A DNA stretch of 64,000 nucleotides, from positions 10,518 through 74,517 of the forward strand of contig CAZWDL010000022.1 of assembly GCA_964632995.1 (NCBI GenBank). Reading direction: 5' to 3'. The notes beneath the pieces are model-generated. The model was not told the DNA's origin, did not search any database, and saw only the letters and a program-made list of their open reading frames with translations. Each line of letters starts with the position of its first letter. Position 1 is the first letter of the stretch. The translations under genes were made by a program, and so were the position numbers. Of this stretch, positions 8,864-16,130 are shown piece by piece. Source of the stretch: CAZWDL01 sp964632995. GTDB taxonomy: Bacteria; Bacteroidota; Bacteroidia; Chitinophagales; Saprospiraceae.

Positions 8864-9154
8864 ATGAAAAAATCGAACGAACACACGCTGAAAGAAGTCC
8901 TGCAAGCCATGGTGGAAGCCTACCGCCTTAAACCCAAGTTGCACCAAACCAAGGTCAAATCGATTTGGGAAAAGGTAATGGGCGCCACTATTTCCAGGTA
9001 TACGACCGATATCAAGGTGCGCAATAAAAAGCTATACCTGAATATTTCTTCAGCTCCCCTGCGCCAGGAACTGACCTACGGCCGTGAGAAAATCAAAAAA
9101 ATGATCAACGAAGAGATTGGAGAGGAGTATATCGAGGAGGTCGTGATTCGGTGA
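8864..9154 (+). CDS. DciA-like (DUF721) protein
   Basis: This is a small basic protein of 96 residues (LKEVLQAMVEAYRLKPKLHQTKVKSIWEKVMGATISRYTTDIKVRNKKLYLNISSAPLRQEL) with the features of the DUF721/DciA family. These are KH-like proteins that act in loading the replicative helicase in bacteria lacking DnaC. The W-x-x-V-M-G and SAPLRQELTYGREKI elements are the family-typical parts. It follows recF by 10 bases and is almost certainly co-transcribed with it. Helicase loading in this organism is inferred from work on the family elsewhere. Confidence 0.85.
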   Translation: MKKSNEHTLKEVLQAMVEAYRLKPKLHQTKVKSIWEKVMGATISRYTTDIKVRNKKLYLNISSAPLRQELTYGREKIKKMINEEIGEEYIEEVVIR

Positions 9155-9192
9155 TGGGAGCTTATGCTGTTCTGCAAAGACTGCCGGCAACG

Positions 9193-9230
9193 AAGACAGG
9201 GGAACCATCCGGTGATGGTTCCCCTGTCTT
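9193..9230. terminator. bidirectional hairpin terminator between recF-dciA and the subtilase gene
   Basis: A perfect 17-bp inverted repeat (AAGACAGGGGAACCATC at 9193-9209 with its complement at 9214-9230) has a CGGT loop. It sits between two convergent genes, so it can serve both. There is no long U-run: stem-end AA/TT only. Confidence 0.7.
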
Positions 9231-9256
9231 GCGCTCACTTTCGTCTTGTTTTTTCC

Positions 9257-10936
9257 TTAAGGAGTAGCCTGATCCTTATCTTTTTTCATTTCCTTATCAC
9301 TGTGGGGGCCGAAGTAGCGGCCGTTTTTGCGGTTTTTACCTTTGGTTTCCGCAGCCAGCTGCACCGCTTCCACTACGTTGACGATACCACCGGACAGCGC
9401 GAGTTTGCCGAAAGGCACCACATCTTCACTACCGGGTTTGCGCACCCGTTGTATTTGCTTATCGACGGAAGAAAGGATGATCTCCTTGACCTGTTCGGCG
9501 CTTAAGTCGGGAAAATAAGAGCGCAGCACCGCCGCCACCCCGCTGATCATCGGTGCGGCCATACTCGTACCCGGCATGGCGCGGTATTCGTCACCCGGAA
9601 CGGTGGAATAGATATCCACGCCGGGAGCGAAGACGTCCACATTGTCGGAGCTGTAGTTAGAGAAGTCGGCGGCGATTTCTTCCTCTCCTTCCCAGTTGAC
9701 GGCGCCTACTTCTATCCAGTTGTCGGCGTAGCGAGGGCCGAAAAGTCCTTTTTTCAGGAAGCGGTCATTGGGGTAGTTATTGTCTTCGAAATTTTCCTTG
9801 CCGTCGTTGCCGGCAGCGTGTACGAGCAGGACATCCTTCTTACGGGCGTACTTTACGGCATCGTCCACTACCTTTTTAAAGGGAGAATATCCCTTGCCGA
9901 AGCTCATGTTGATAATCTTGGCGCCATTATCTACGGCATAGTAAATGGCATTGGCGACATCCTTATCGCGCTCATCGCCGTCGGGAACTACGCGCAGCCC
10001 CATTATTTTCACGTTATTGGCCACGCCTTTAATACCCTGGTCGTTTTCGCGTTCGGCAGCGATGATGCCGGCCACGTGAGTGCCGTGCTCTGCATCGGGG
10101 CCTTTGATATCCGGGTTGCCGTAGTAGCGCTCGGTGGGATCGCCGTAATTGTCGCCTACTTTATCCCGGGATTCAAATTCCGGATTGTAGTAGTAATTGT
10201 ACTGGTTGTAAAAGTACTCATAGGCGCTTTCCAGATCATTCACAATAGCCTGGAAGGAGTTGCCTTCCGACATCATATTGGCGACGATCATGGCGGAGCG
10301 GCTCAGCAGCGGATTATCGGATTCAAAATCCTGAATATCCTTCAGACTGATCTTTCCGCTCTCCTTACCCAACTCTTTTTCCAGTCCCTTTACCGCTTCG
10401 TAAATACCGCCGTAGATGGTGACGTTTTGCTCCATCTCTTCGCGTTTCTCCTCCACTTCTTTTTTGTACTCCATCCACTGATCGTACTGGCGGCGTTCTT
10501 TTTTCGACAGCTCTTCCATATCAACATCTTCAAAGCGGTCTTTGTACTTTTTATACAGGCGGGTAACTTCGAGATTGTCATAATGGACATTCTGACCGTC
10601 TTTGCCGCCGATAAAGTTCCAGCCGTAAATATCATCGACATAACCGTTGCCGTCATCATCGACCCCATTGCCGGGAATCTCATCCTCATTTTTCCACATG
10701 ATGTCGTCAAGATCTTCGTGCTGATAGTCAACTCCACCGTCGATGACGGCGACGATGACCGGCTGCCCTTCGACGCCATTCAAAACATTCGCGTAAAGCT
10801 GCTGAGAACTTACTCCCGGGAAGCCGTCCTCGCTCATATTCAGGTGGAACCAATCTTTCGGGGCATCCTGCTGCTGGGTCCATCCTGTGGCGAGACCGAA
10901 AAGCAACAGTACTAATAAACTAAATCTAAAATTCAT
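9257..10936 (-). CDS. secreted S8 subtilisin-like serine protease
   Basis: This 559-residue protein has a signal peptide (FSLLVLLLFGLATGW, cleavage near residue 20). The catalytic triad is visible: Asp66 in AVIDGGVD, His284 in EHGTHVAG and Ser458 in GTSMAAP, with oxyanion Asn377 in AAGND. Between Asp and His there is an insert of about 200 residues, highly charged and partly coiled-coil-like (residues 120-210), preceded by an acidic DDDGNGYVDD segment that looks like a calcium loop. Subtilases usually need under 60 residues there. The C-terminus is basic (KGKNRKNGRYFG) and carries no recognisable type IX sorting domain, so the protein may stay periplasmic. It converges on recF-dciA and diverges from the methyltransferase gene. 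Confidence 0.9.
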   Translation of the reverse strand: MNFRFSLLVLLLFGLATGWTQQQDAPKDWFHLNMSEDGFPGVSSQQLYANVLNGVEGQPVIVAVIDGGVDYQHEDLDDIMWKNEDEIPGNGVDDDGNGYVDDIYGWNFIGGKDGQNVHYDNLEVTRLYKKYKDRFEDVDMEELSKKERRQYDQWMEYKKEVEEKREEMEQNVTIYGGIYEAVKGLEKELGKESGKISLKDIQDFESDNPLLSRSAMIVANMMSEGNSFQAIVNDLESAYEYFYNQYNYYYNPEFESRDKVGDNYGDPTERYYGNPDIKGPDAEHGTHVAGIIAAERENDQGIKGVANNVKIMGLRVVPDGDERDKDVANAIYYAVDNGAKIINMSFGKGYSPFKKVVDDAVKYARKKDVLLVHAAGNDGKENFEDNNYPNDRFLKKGLFGPRYADNWIEVGAVNWEGEEEIAADFSNYSSDNVDVFAPGVDIYSTVPGDEYRAMPGTSMAAPMISGVAAVLRSYFPDLSAEQVKEIILSSVDKQIQRVRKPGSEDVVPFGKLALSGGIVNVVEAVQLAAETKGKNRKNGRYFGPHSDKEMKKDKDQATP

Positions 10937-11217
10937 TATTCGTAATTTTGTGTTGGCGTTTACCGCTCCATAATGAGAAAAAATATGATGGGGGGAGGGT
11001 AAATTACTATTCCTGTGGTTTTTGAAAAACGATCAATAAAACACTTGCAAGCTTCTTTCAGTTGCAAGAATACCGCTTTTTGTTATATCGTACAAAGGCT
11101 GTACCAAATTTCACACCAAGCGTTAAAATCATATTAAATTTCTAAAACCCCTATAGGGAGAGCTTAAGTTTGGAAGATTGGCCGTCCATTACGACATTTG
11201 GCGACAGTAAATTCAAT
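10937..11217. other. divergent intergenic region, subtilase / methyltransferase
   Basis: This AT-rich 281 bases lies between two divergent genes and should hold both promoters. A 7-bp inverted repeat CTTGCAA/TTGCAAG (11044-11050 with 11062-11068) and the palindrome CCCTATAGGG (11149-11158) are visible. I see no convincing open reading frame. Confidence 0.4.
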
Positions 11218-12084
11218 ATGCAACTGATCAAGTTTTACATCCGTTTCTTTTTGCGTTTTATTCGCTACTACTGGCGAGCTATGACGCGCTATGATGTCCA
11301 CTCCCCTTTCGTTGCCGAATTTCTGGAAAATGTGCTCGAAGACCGGCGTCATTATTATGCCTTCTCCGAGATCCGGGAATTGCAGGAACAGCTACGACAA
11401 GACCGGCGCCGGCTGCAGATAAAGGACCACGGCGCCGGCTCTCAGGCCAGACCAGGCCGGATTCGAAGTGTCAGCAGCATCGCACGCTTCGCCAGTGTTT
11501 CTCCAGACGTAGGCAAAATGCTTTTTCGCGCGGTGAACCAATATCAGCTGCAAAGGATACTCGAACTGGGCACCTCCCTGGGAATCAGCACCCTGTACCT
11601 GAGCGCCGCCGATTCAAAAACGGATCTGGTAACCATTGAAGGCTGCCCGCAAACTGCGGCTGTGGCCAGAGAAAACCTGAAGGCTATACCGCACGGCTCC
11701 GTTACGCAACTCGTCGGTTCCTTCCGGGAACGGCTGCCCGAGGCCCTTGCTCATTTTGAGCAAATCGACCTGCTCTTCCTCGACGGTGATCACCGGCTGG
11801 GCGCTTCGGTTAATTATGTGGAAAGCTGCCTGCACAAAGCTCATCCCGGAAGTATTTTCATTTTGGCTGACATCCACTGGTCAAAGGAAATGGAAACGGC
11901 CTGGGATCAAATCCGTCGTCATCCACGCGTCCGCATCTCCATAGACCTCTTTCAGACCGGTATCCTCTTCTTCCGCGAAGAGCAACGCCAGCCGGAGCAC
12001 TATACCCTCATCCGGAGCCGCTTCAAACCCTGGCGGATGGGACTCTTTATGGCTGCCATGATGCAGGGTTGCATGATCATATGA
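11218..12084 (+). CDS. class I SAM-dependent (O-)methyltransferase
   Basis: This 288-residue protein has the class I methyltransferase core: motif I ILELGTSLGISTLYLS, then LVTIEGCPQTAAVARENL for the second strand, and IDLLFLDGDHRLGASVNY for the metal/acid strand, as in catechol-O-methyltransferase-like enzymes. The N-terminal helical part (FLRFIRYYWRAMTRYDVHSPFVAEFLENV) is typical of a Bacteroidota subgroup. The frame extends upstream to a TTG at 11170, but ATG 11218 is preferred because the helix begins there. The substrate cannot be read. The C-terminus ends only 7 bases before the palindromic element at 12092. Confidence 0.82.
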   Translation: MQLIKFYIRFFLRFIRYYWRAMTRYDVHSPFVAEFLENVLEDRRHYYAFSEIRELQEQLRQDRRRLQIKDHGAGSQARPGRIRSVSSIARFASVSPDVGKMLFRAVNQYQLQRILELGTSLGISTLYLSAADSKTDLVTIEGCPQTAAVARENLKAIPHGSVTQLVGSFRERLPEALAHFEQIDLLFLDGDHRLGASVNYVESCLHKAHPGSIFILADIHWSKEMETAWDQIRRHPRVRISIDLFQTGILFFREEQRQPEHYTLIRSRFKPWRMGLFMAAMMQGCMII

Positions 12085-12091
12085 ATGCACA

Positions 12092-12252
12092 GTGCCTCGG
12101 GCATTAAGTAATTGATAATTTTTCGGGAGGCTATTTTGGCGGTAGCTAAGGCGAGAGGCGGGAAGATAGCCGTAGCTACCTGACCAACGAGCAACGCAGC
12201 ATACCGCCAAAAGAGGCCGCGAAAATTGTCAAGTATTTAGTGCCGGAGGCAC
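12092..12252. repeat. 161-bp palindromic (MITE/REP-like) element
   Basis: The two ends are long imperfect inverted repeats. The left arm at 12092-12144 begins GTGCCTCGGGCATTAAGTAA, and the right arm at 12200-12252 is its complement (GTGCCTCCGGCACTAAATAC when read on the minus strand). Over about 53 positions roughly 44 match with one gap, and the inner ends TTTTGGCGGTA match exactly. The 55-base centre contains no gene. A non-autonomous palindromic mobile element or a REP-type repeat is the best reading. No other copy is visible in this window, and no target-site duplication is evident. Confidence 0.6.
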
Positions 12253-12358
12253 ACTAGTGCTTTTCAGCCCACCAACCCTGGAAACAGTCTTCCTCTTTAA
12301 TCAAACGCCCCAACCCGGACCCCATGAACATGGGGTTTCTTCCCCCCCTCCCCCATCG

Positions 12359-12366
12359 TATATTTG
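12359..12366 (+). promoter_or_regulatory. -7-like box of a candidate small RNA
   Basis: TATATTTG matches TAnnTTTG exactly. It has no gene directly downstream, but a strong terminator lies about 100 bases further on. No -33 TTG is obvious. Confidence 0.35.
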
Positions 12367-12372
12367 TATTGT

Positions 12373-12510
12373 CAGACGTTAAGACAAGTTTTACTAAACC
12401 CCGTTATAGTTAGATCATTTAGATCTATCCTTCCTATTCACCTATCAACAAGAAGCGTGTTTACAACACGGGGATTTTCCAAACTCTCCCTTTGGAAAAT
12501 CCCCCTTTTT
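12373..12510 (+). ncRNA. candidate small non-coding RNA
   Basis: The inferred transcript of about 138 bases runs from just after the TATATTTG box to the U-run of a strong terminator. It contains a small AGATC/GATCT hairpin and then two adjacent hairpins at the 3' end. It has no open reading frame of note. I find no match to signature sequences of tmRNA, RNase P RNA, SRP RNA or 6S RNA. Existence and boundaries are inferred from the promoter and terminator only. Confidence 0.3.
12456..12510 (+). terminator. tandem hairpin / intrinsic terminator
   Basis: CGTGT/ACACG (12456-12470) is followed directly by a perfect 14-bp stem GGGGATTTTCCAAA / TTTGGAAAATCCCC (12470-12483 with 12491-12504) and then C plus five T. 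This is a textbook rho-independent terminator, yet no protein gene precedes it on the plus strand after 12084. Confidence 0.75.
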
Positions 12511-12793
12511 AAAATCTGAATAGGACAACAAGACTAAAGTAAAACTAAACTCCAGACTTTAATTATAACAGATAGTAGTCTGTTAGTAGCTTAAACAGCA
12601 CTGAAAGCGTGCTAAACAAAATATGGGCTCTTCCTGCCTGAACTGCTGTGGGAGGAGCCCATTAGCCGCTTTCCGGCTACCCCATTACCCAGTTATTTTC
12701 TATCGGGCTTTTACCCGGCCCTCATCGTGAGTTATTTTTCTTCCCAGCCTGCGGGCATTTTCCTACACGTCCATTTTTGTGTAATTTCATCAA

Positions 12794-12842
12794 TCCGGAT
12801 TATTTATGAATTGGTTTCTTACCAGGCCATGAATAATCCGGG
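12794..12842. other. long hairpin upstream of recQ
   Basis: CCGGATTATT (12795-12804) pairs with AATAATCCGG (12832-12841). The stem continues four more pairs inward (UAUG/CAUG with one wobble), and the loop holds a TGGT/ACCA mini-stem. It ends 55 bases before the preferred recQ ATG. It could be a leader structure or an operator; no U-run follows. Confidence 0.5.
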
Positions 12843-12884
12843 TTAATTTTCTATGCCTTTTCCGGTCAAACCGGCAAATGACTT

Positions 12885-12892
12885 TATCTTTG
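12885..12892 (+). promoter_or_regulatory. -7-like promoter box directly upstream of recQ
   Basis: TATCTTTG, an exact TAnnTTTG match, ends 5 bases before ATG 12898. If used, the transcript would be leaderless or nearly so. The alternative is that transcription starts further upstream and translation begins at ATG 12853. Confidence 0.35.
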
Positions 12893-12897
12893 TGGTT

Positions 12898-15018
12898 ATG
12901 GACATTTCTACGGCAAAGCAAGCGCTGAAGAAGTACTTTGGCTACGATTCCTTCCGGCCTATGCAGGCCGAAATTATCCAGGCTGTTTACGAAGGGAGAG
13001 ACTCCCTGGTGCTCATGCCTACCGGGGGCGGCAAATCGGTCTGTTATCAGCTTCCGGCCCTGACGATGCCCGGAAGCTGTGTAGTCGTTTCCCCTCTGAT
13101 CTCCCTGATGAAAGATCAGGTGGAAGGGCTGCGGGCTAACGGGGTCAAGGCGGCTTTTCTCAATAGCAGTCTCAGCGGAATGGAACAGCAACAGACCGAA
13201 GATGCTTTTTTCCGCCAGGAGCTGGATATTCTGTATGTCTCTCCTGAAAAACTGCTTTCGCAGAACTTCCTGCCGCTGCTCAAAAAAAGCAACGTCAGCC
13301 TCTTCGCCATCGATGAAGCCCATTGCATCTCCGCCTGGGGCCATGATTTCCGGCCCGAATATACGCAGATGCGCATGCTGAAACGGGAATTCCCGGGCAT
13401 ACCTATTATTGCCCTGACCGCTACGGCCGACAAACTGACGCGCAGCGATATTGCCGAGCAGCTGCAGTTAACAGATCCGGAGATTTTTATCGCCTCCTTT
13501 GACCGGCCCAACCTCAGCCTCGAGGTGCGCCCCGGCCAAAAGCGCTTTGAGCAGATTCTGCAGTTTTTAAAAAAACGCGACAATCAACCTGGCATCATCT
13601 ACTGCCTCAGCCGCAAAAGCACGGAAAAGCTGGCAGAAAAACTCGGGGACGCCGGAATCTCAGCCGCTCACTATCACGCCGGGCTGTCCAGTCAGGAACG
13701 CTCCCGGGTGCAGGAAGACTTTATCAATGACCAGACACTCATCATCTGCGCCACCATCGCCTTTGGTATGGGTATCGACAAATCCAACGTGCGCTGGATC
13801 ATCCACTACAATCTGCCCAAAAACCTGGAGAGCTACTACCAGGAGATCGGCCGCGCCGGCAGAGACGGTGCCGACGCCGCCACGCTGCTTTTCTACAGCT
13901 TTGCCGATGTAAATATGCTGAGCGATATCATTCAAAAAAACGAGAGCAATCATACGCAACTGCAACTGGCCAAACTGGATCGCATGCGTGAGTACGCCGA
14001 ATCGCTGGCCTGTCGCCGGCGTATCCTGCTGGCTTACTTCGGAGAAGATCACCCCGGCAATTGTAACAACTGCGATGTCTGTAAAAACCCGCCGGAATAC
14101 TTCGACGGCACCGTCACGGCCCAGAAAGCACTCTCGGCTCTCTACCGATTGCGGCAGGGCGTCGGTATACGCATGTTAGTCAACGTGCTGAGAGGTTCCA
14201 ATCACCGGGAAATCTTCGAACGGGGCTACCAGGAAATCAAAACCTACGGCGCCGGCAAGGATATCGCCTTTACGGAATGGCAATTCTACCTGCGTCAGTT
14301 ACTGAACCTCGGCTATCTGGAAATCGCCTACGACGACCATAACCGCCTCAAACTGACCAAGGCCAGCCTGCGCGTCCTCTTCGAAGGGGAAAAGGTGGAC
14401 CTCGTCAAACTTACCACGGTCAAACAGCGACAGGAAGCCGAAAAGCAACAGGTCAAAAGACCCGGCAAACGCGAGCGCGTCCGCGACGAGCTTTTCGAAG
14501 AACTGCGGCAGCTCCGCCGACGGCTGGCTCAGGAACAGGGTGTGCCTCCCTACATCATTTTCAATGACAAAACCCTTGAGGAAATGGCGGCCGTAAAACC
14601 TATCAACGCCGAGCAGATGCGCAGCATCTCCGGGGTTGGAGAGAAAAAACTCCATCAGTACGGCCATACTTTTATTGAAGCCATCCTCGACTTTATGGAC
14701 GCCAATACCAACCGGGAAAAGGGCTCTACCTACCAGGTCACCCATGAACTGTACCGCCGCGGCCTTGCCGTGGAGGAAATCGCCCGGAAACGAGAGCTCA
14801 CGCCCGATACCGTGATCAACCACTTGACCCGCCTGCGCAAAGACGGCCGCGATATCAACTTCCAGCAGCTCATTGATGAGGAAAAAACTGATAAAGTCAA
14901 CCAGCTGATTAAATACATGGACAAACCCGGCCTGAAAGATATCTACGAAGGGCTGGACGGTAAGCTGGAGTATTACCAGATACGGCTCGCCCTCGTCTGC
15001 CTGGGAAAACAGTATTGA
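12898..15018 (+). CDS. recQ: ATP-dependent DNA helicase RecQ
   Basis: This is a 3'-5' superfamily 2 helicase for recombination and repair. In order: RecQ motif 0 (YFGYDSFRPMQAEII), Walker A TGGGKSVCYQLP, DEAH box with IDEAHCISAWGHDFRPEY, motif VI QEIGRAGRDG, the zinc-binding segment with CRRR and CNNCDVC, the RQC winged helix, an HRDC domain (about residues 525-595) and a C-terminal helix-turn-helix segment (RRGLAVEEIARKRELTPDTVINHL). The length of 706 residues fits the long RecQ form. ATG 12898 (MDISTAKQALKKYFGYDSF) is where family members begin; the frame extends to ATG 12853, adding 15 atypical residues. It is transcribed alone, with the hairpin-rich gap upstream. Confidence 0.95.
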   Translation: MDISTAKQALKKYFGYDSFRPMQAEIIQAVYEGRDSLVLMPTGGGKSVCYQLPALTMPGSCVVVSPLISLMKDQVEGLRANGVKAAFLNSSLSGMEQQQTEDAFFRQELDILYVSPEKLLSQNFLPLLKKSNVSLFAIDEAHCISAWGHDFRPEYTQMRMLKREFPGIPIIALTATADKLTRSDIAEQLQLTDPEIFIASFDRPNLSLEVRPGQKRFEQILQFLKKRDNQPGIIYCLSRKSTEKLAEKLGDAGISAAHYHAGLSSQERSRVQEDFINDQTLIICATIAFGMGIDKSNVRWIIHYNLPKNLESYYQEIGRAGRDGADAATLLFYSFADVNMLSDIIQKNESNHTQLQLAKLDRMREYAESLACRRRILLAYFGEDHPGNCNNCDVCKNPPEYFDGTVTAQKALSALYRLRQGVGIRMLVNVLRGSNHREIFERGYQEIKTYGAGKDIAFTEWQFYLRQLLNLGYLEIAYDDHNRLKLTKASLRVLFEGEKVDLVKLTTVKQRQEAEKQQVKRPGKRERVRDELFEELRQLRRRLAQEQGVPPYIIFNDKTLEEMAAVKPINAEQMRSISGVGEKKLHQYGHTFIEAILDFMDANTNREKGSTYQVTHELYRRGLAVEEIARKRELTPDTVINHLTRLRKDGRDINFQQLIDEEKTDKVNQLIKYMDKPGLKDIYEGLDGKLEYYQIRLALVCLGKQY

Positions 15019-15083
15019 GTGAGGCCCTCGTTCAGGTCCGCTTGAAGAATGGATTGCCCTATGGTGTTAGACTGCTTTATTTC

Positions 15084-15126
15084 GTGGTTTGGCAAAACCG
15101 GTAAGGGCGGAAGCCCGTGAAACCAC
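15084..15126. other. nested stem-loop between recQ and the GDPD gene
   Basis: An outer 7-bp stem GTGGTTT/AAACCAC (15084-15090 with 15120-15126) encloses GGGC-GGAA-GCCC (15105-15116), a stem closed by a GNRA-type tetraloop. It lies between convergent genes, 66 bases past recQ and 44 bases past the GDPD stop codon. It has no U-run. It may be a 3'-end stabilising structure. Confidence 0.35.
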
Positions 15127-15169
15127 CACACAACCGAAGGCGTATACTTTACAGCAAATATCCTCCCAT

Positions 15170-16102
15170 CTATTCTTCCACGCTCACCTCCTCGATCCTG
15201 TTCGGATAATCGGTTATGATCCCGTCTACCCCCATTTCGATCAACGCCTCCATCTCCTCTACCTCGTTTACTGTCCAGGGAATGATGCGCATGCCGCGGT
15301 CGTGAACCGTATCGACTACGTTGGCGGAGACTAGTTTGTAGTAAGGGCTGTAGATTTCCGGCGCGTAGCCCAGTTCTTCCAGGTTGGAGTCGATCCCTCC
15401 GGGATTAGCCACCAGCAGGGCGGTGGTTATTTCCGGCGCCTGCCGGTGCACCGCCTGCAGGGAGCGCACATCGAAAGACTGAATACAGCTGCGGTCGGCA
15501 ATGCCCAGTTCTCTGACTTCTCCAAGGACGAGACGGGCAAAAGCAGCCGGTTCCGGCGTCTTGACGCCATCCCATTCCGGCTTGCTTTTGATTTCTATAT
15601 TGAAATCCGGTGGTTCCCGGTCATTCGAACGGCAGTAGGCTTGCACGGCTTCTACCACCGCCTCAAGCGTGGGTTTGGCCACCGAAACGGCTTCCTGCTC
15701 CGGAAAAGCTTCGTTACCACGGCCTCCGCAATCGTATCGCTGAATAATCTGGTAAGGCAACTTGAAAAGAAGCAGCGAATCCTCCTGCTCTCGGGTTACC
15801 GGTTTCCCCTCAAGCGTTTGACAAATATGGTGCGACATCCAGGGTTCGTGTGAGACCACCACCTGGCTGTCACGGGAAATGACGACATCCAGTTCTAAGG
15901 TAGTCACCGGAAACTCCAAAGCCTTTAGAAAAGCCGGAATAGTGTTTTCGGGCCTCAGTCCGCGGGCGCCGCGATGCCCCTGCCAGTCGAATCGTTCCGT
16001 CATATCTTCAAGGGATTGTTGATGACCATTTGACTGCTCCGCCCCGCAACCGTACAGTAGGCTGAGTAAGCCGAACAGCAGGATTACCCCGCTTTTTTTC
16101 AT
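15170..16102 (-). CDS. glycerophosphodiester phosphodiesterase lipoprotein
   Basis: This 310-residue protein begins with a lipoprotein signal (GVILLFGLLSLLYGC, Cys19). The GDPD family core follows: GHRGARGLRPENT with catalytic His43 and Arg44 and metal ligand Glu52, then ELDV with Glu70 and Asp72, and SHEP carrying the second catalytic His. Near the C-terminus are the barrel strands IIPWTVNE and GVDGIITDYP. It hydrolyses glycerophosphodiesters from phospholipid breakdown to glycerol 3-phosphate and an alcohol. It is the last gene of a five-gene minus-strand run starting with cdaA; the gap to the upstream M20 gene is 28 bases. Confidence 0.93.
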   Translation of the reverse strand: MKKSGVILLFGLLSLLYGCGAEQSNGHQQSLEDMTERFDWQGHRGARGLRPENTIPAFLKALEFPVTTLELDVVISRDSQVVVSHEPWMSHHICQTLEGKPVTREQEDSLLLFKLPYQIIQRYDCGGRGNEAFPEQEAVSVAKPTLEAVVEAVQAYCRSNDREPPDFNIEIKSKPEWDGVKTPEPAAFARLVLGEVRELGIADRSCIQSFDVRSLQAVHRQAPEITTALLVANPGGIDSNLEELGYAPEIYSPYYKLVSANVVDTVHDRGMRIIPWTVNEVEEMEALIEMGVDGIITDYPNRIEEVSVEE

Positions 16103-16130
16103 GGTAAAATACTTATGAAAGGCATGAAAA

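Larger units (their letters stand above)
12253..12897. other. gene-free region upstream of recQ, rich in hairpins
   Basis: No credible protein is encoded here. Visible are: a small inverted repeat CCCCATG/CATGGGG (12320-12335); the promoter box and terminator of a possible small RNA (12359-12510); alternative stems CAGACT/AGTCTG (12553-12558 with 12577-12582) and AACAGA/TCTGTT (12567-12572 with 12579-12584), which exclude each other; a 12-bp stem starting ATGGGCTC (12623-12634 with 12651-12662); AGCCG/CGGCT (12664-12678); and a 14-bp stem at 12795-12841 ahead of recQ. Confidence 0.5.

Noticed and set aside
9818..10915. Long open frame opposite the subtilase gene (365 codons)
   Set aside because: It is fully antisense to a protein with an intact catalytic triad and shows no family pattern of its own; the same applies to other long opposite-strand frames, for example over sucC, amyA-like and cdaA genes.
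12000..12210. Short minus-strand frames (64 and 109 codons) crossing the palindromic element
   Set aside because: They run through the inverted-repeat arms and the end of the methyltransferase gene; their sequence is best explained by the repeat, not by coding.
12373..12790. Known structured RNA (tmRNA, RNase P, SRP or 6S RNA) in the gap before recQ
   Set aside because: None of the signature sequences I know for these RNAs is visible on either strand, so only an unnamed candidate is listed.
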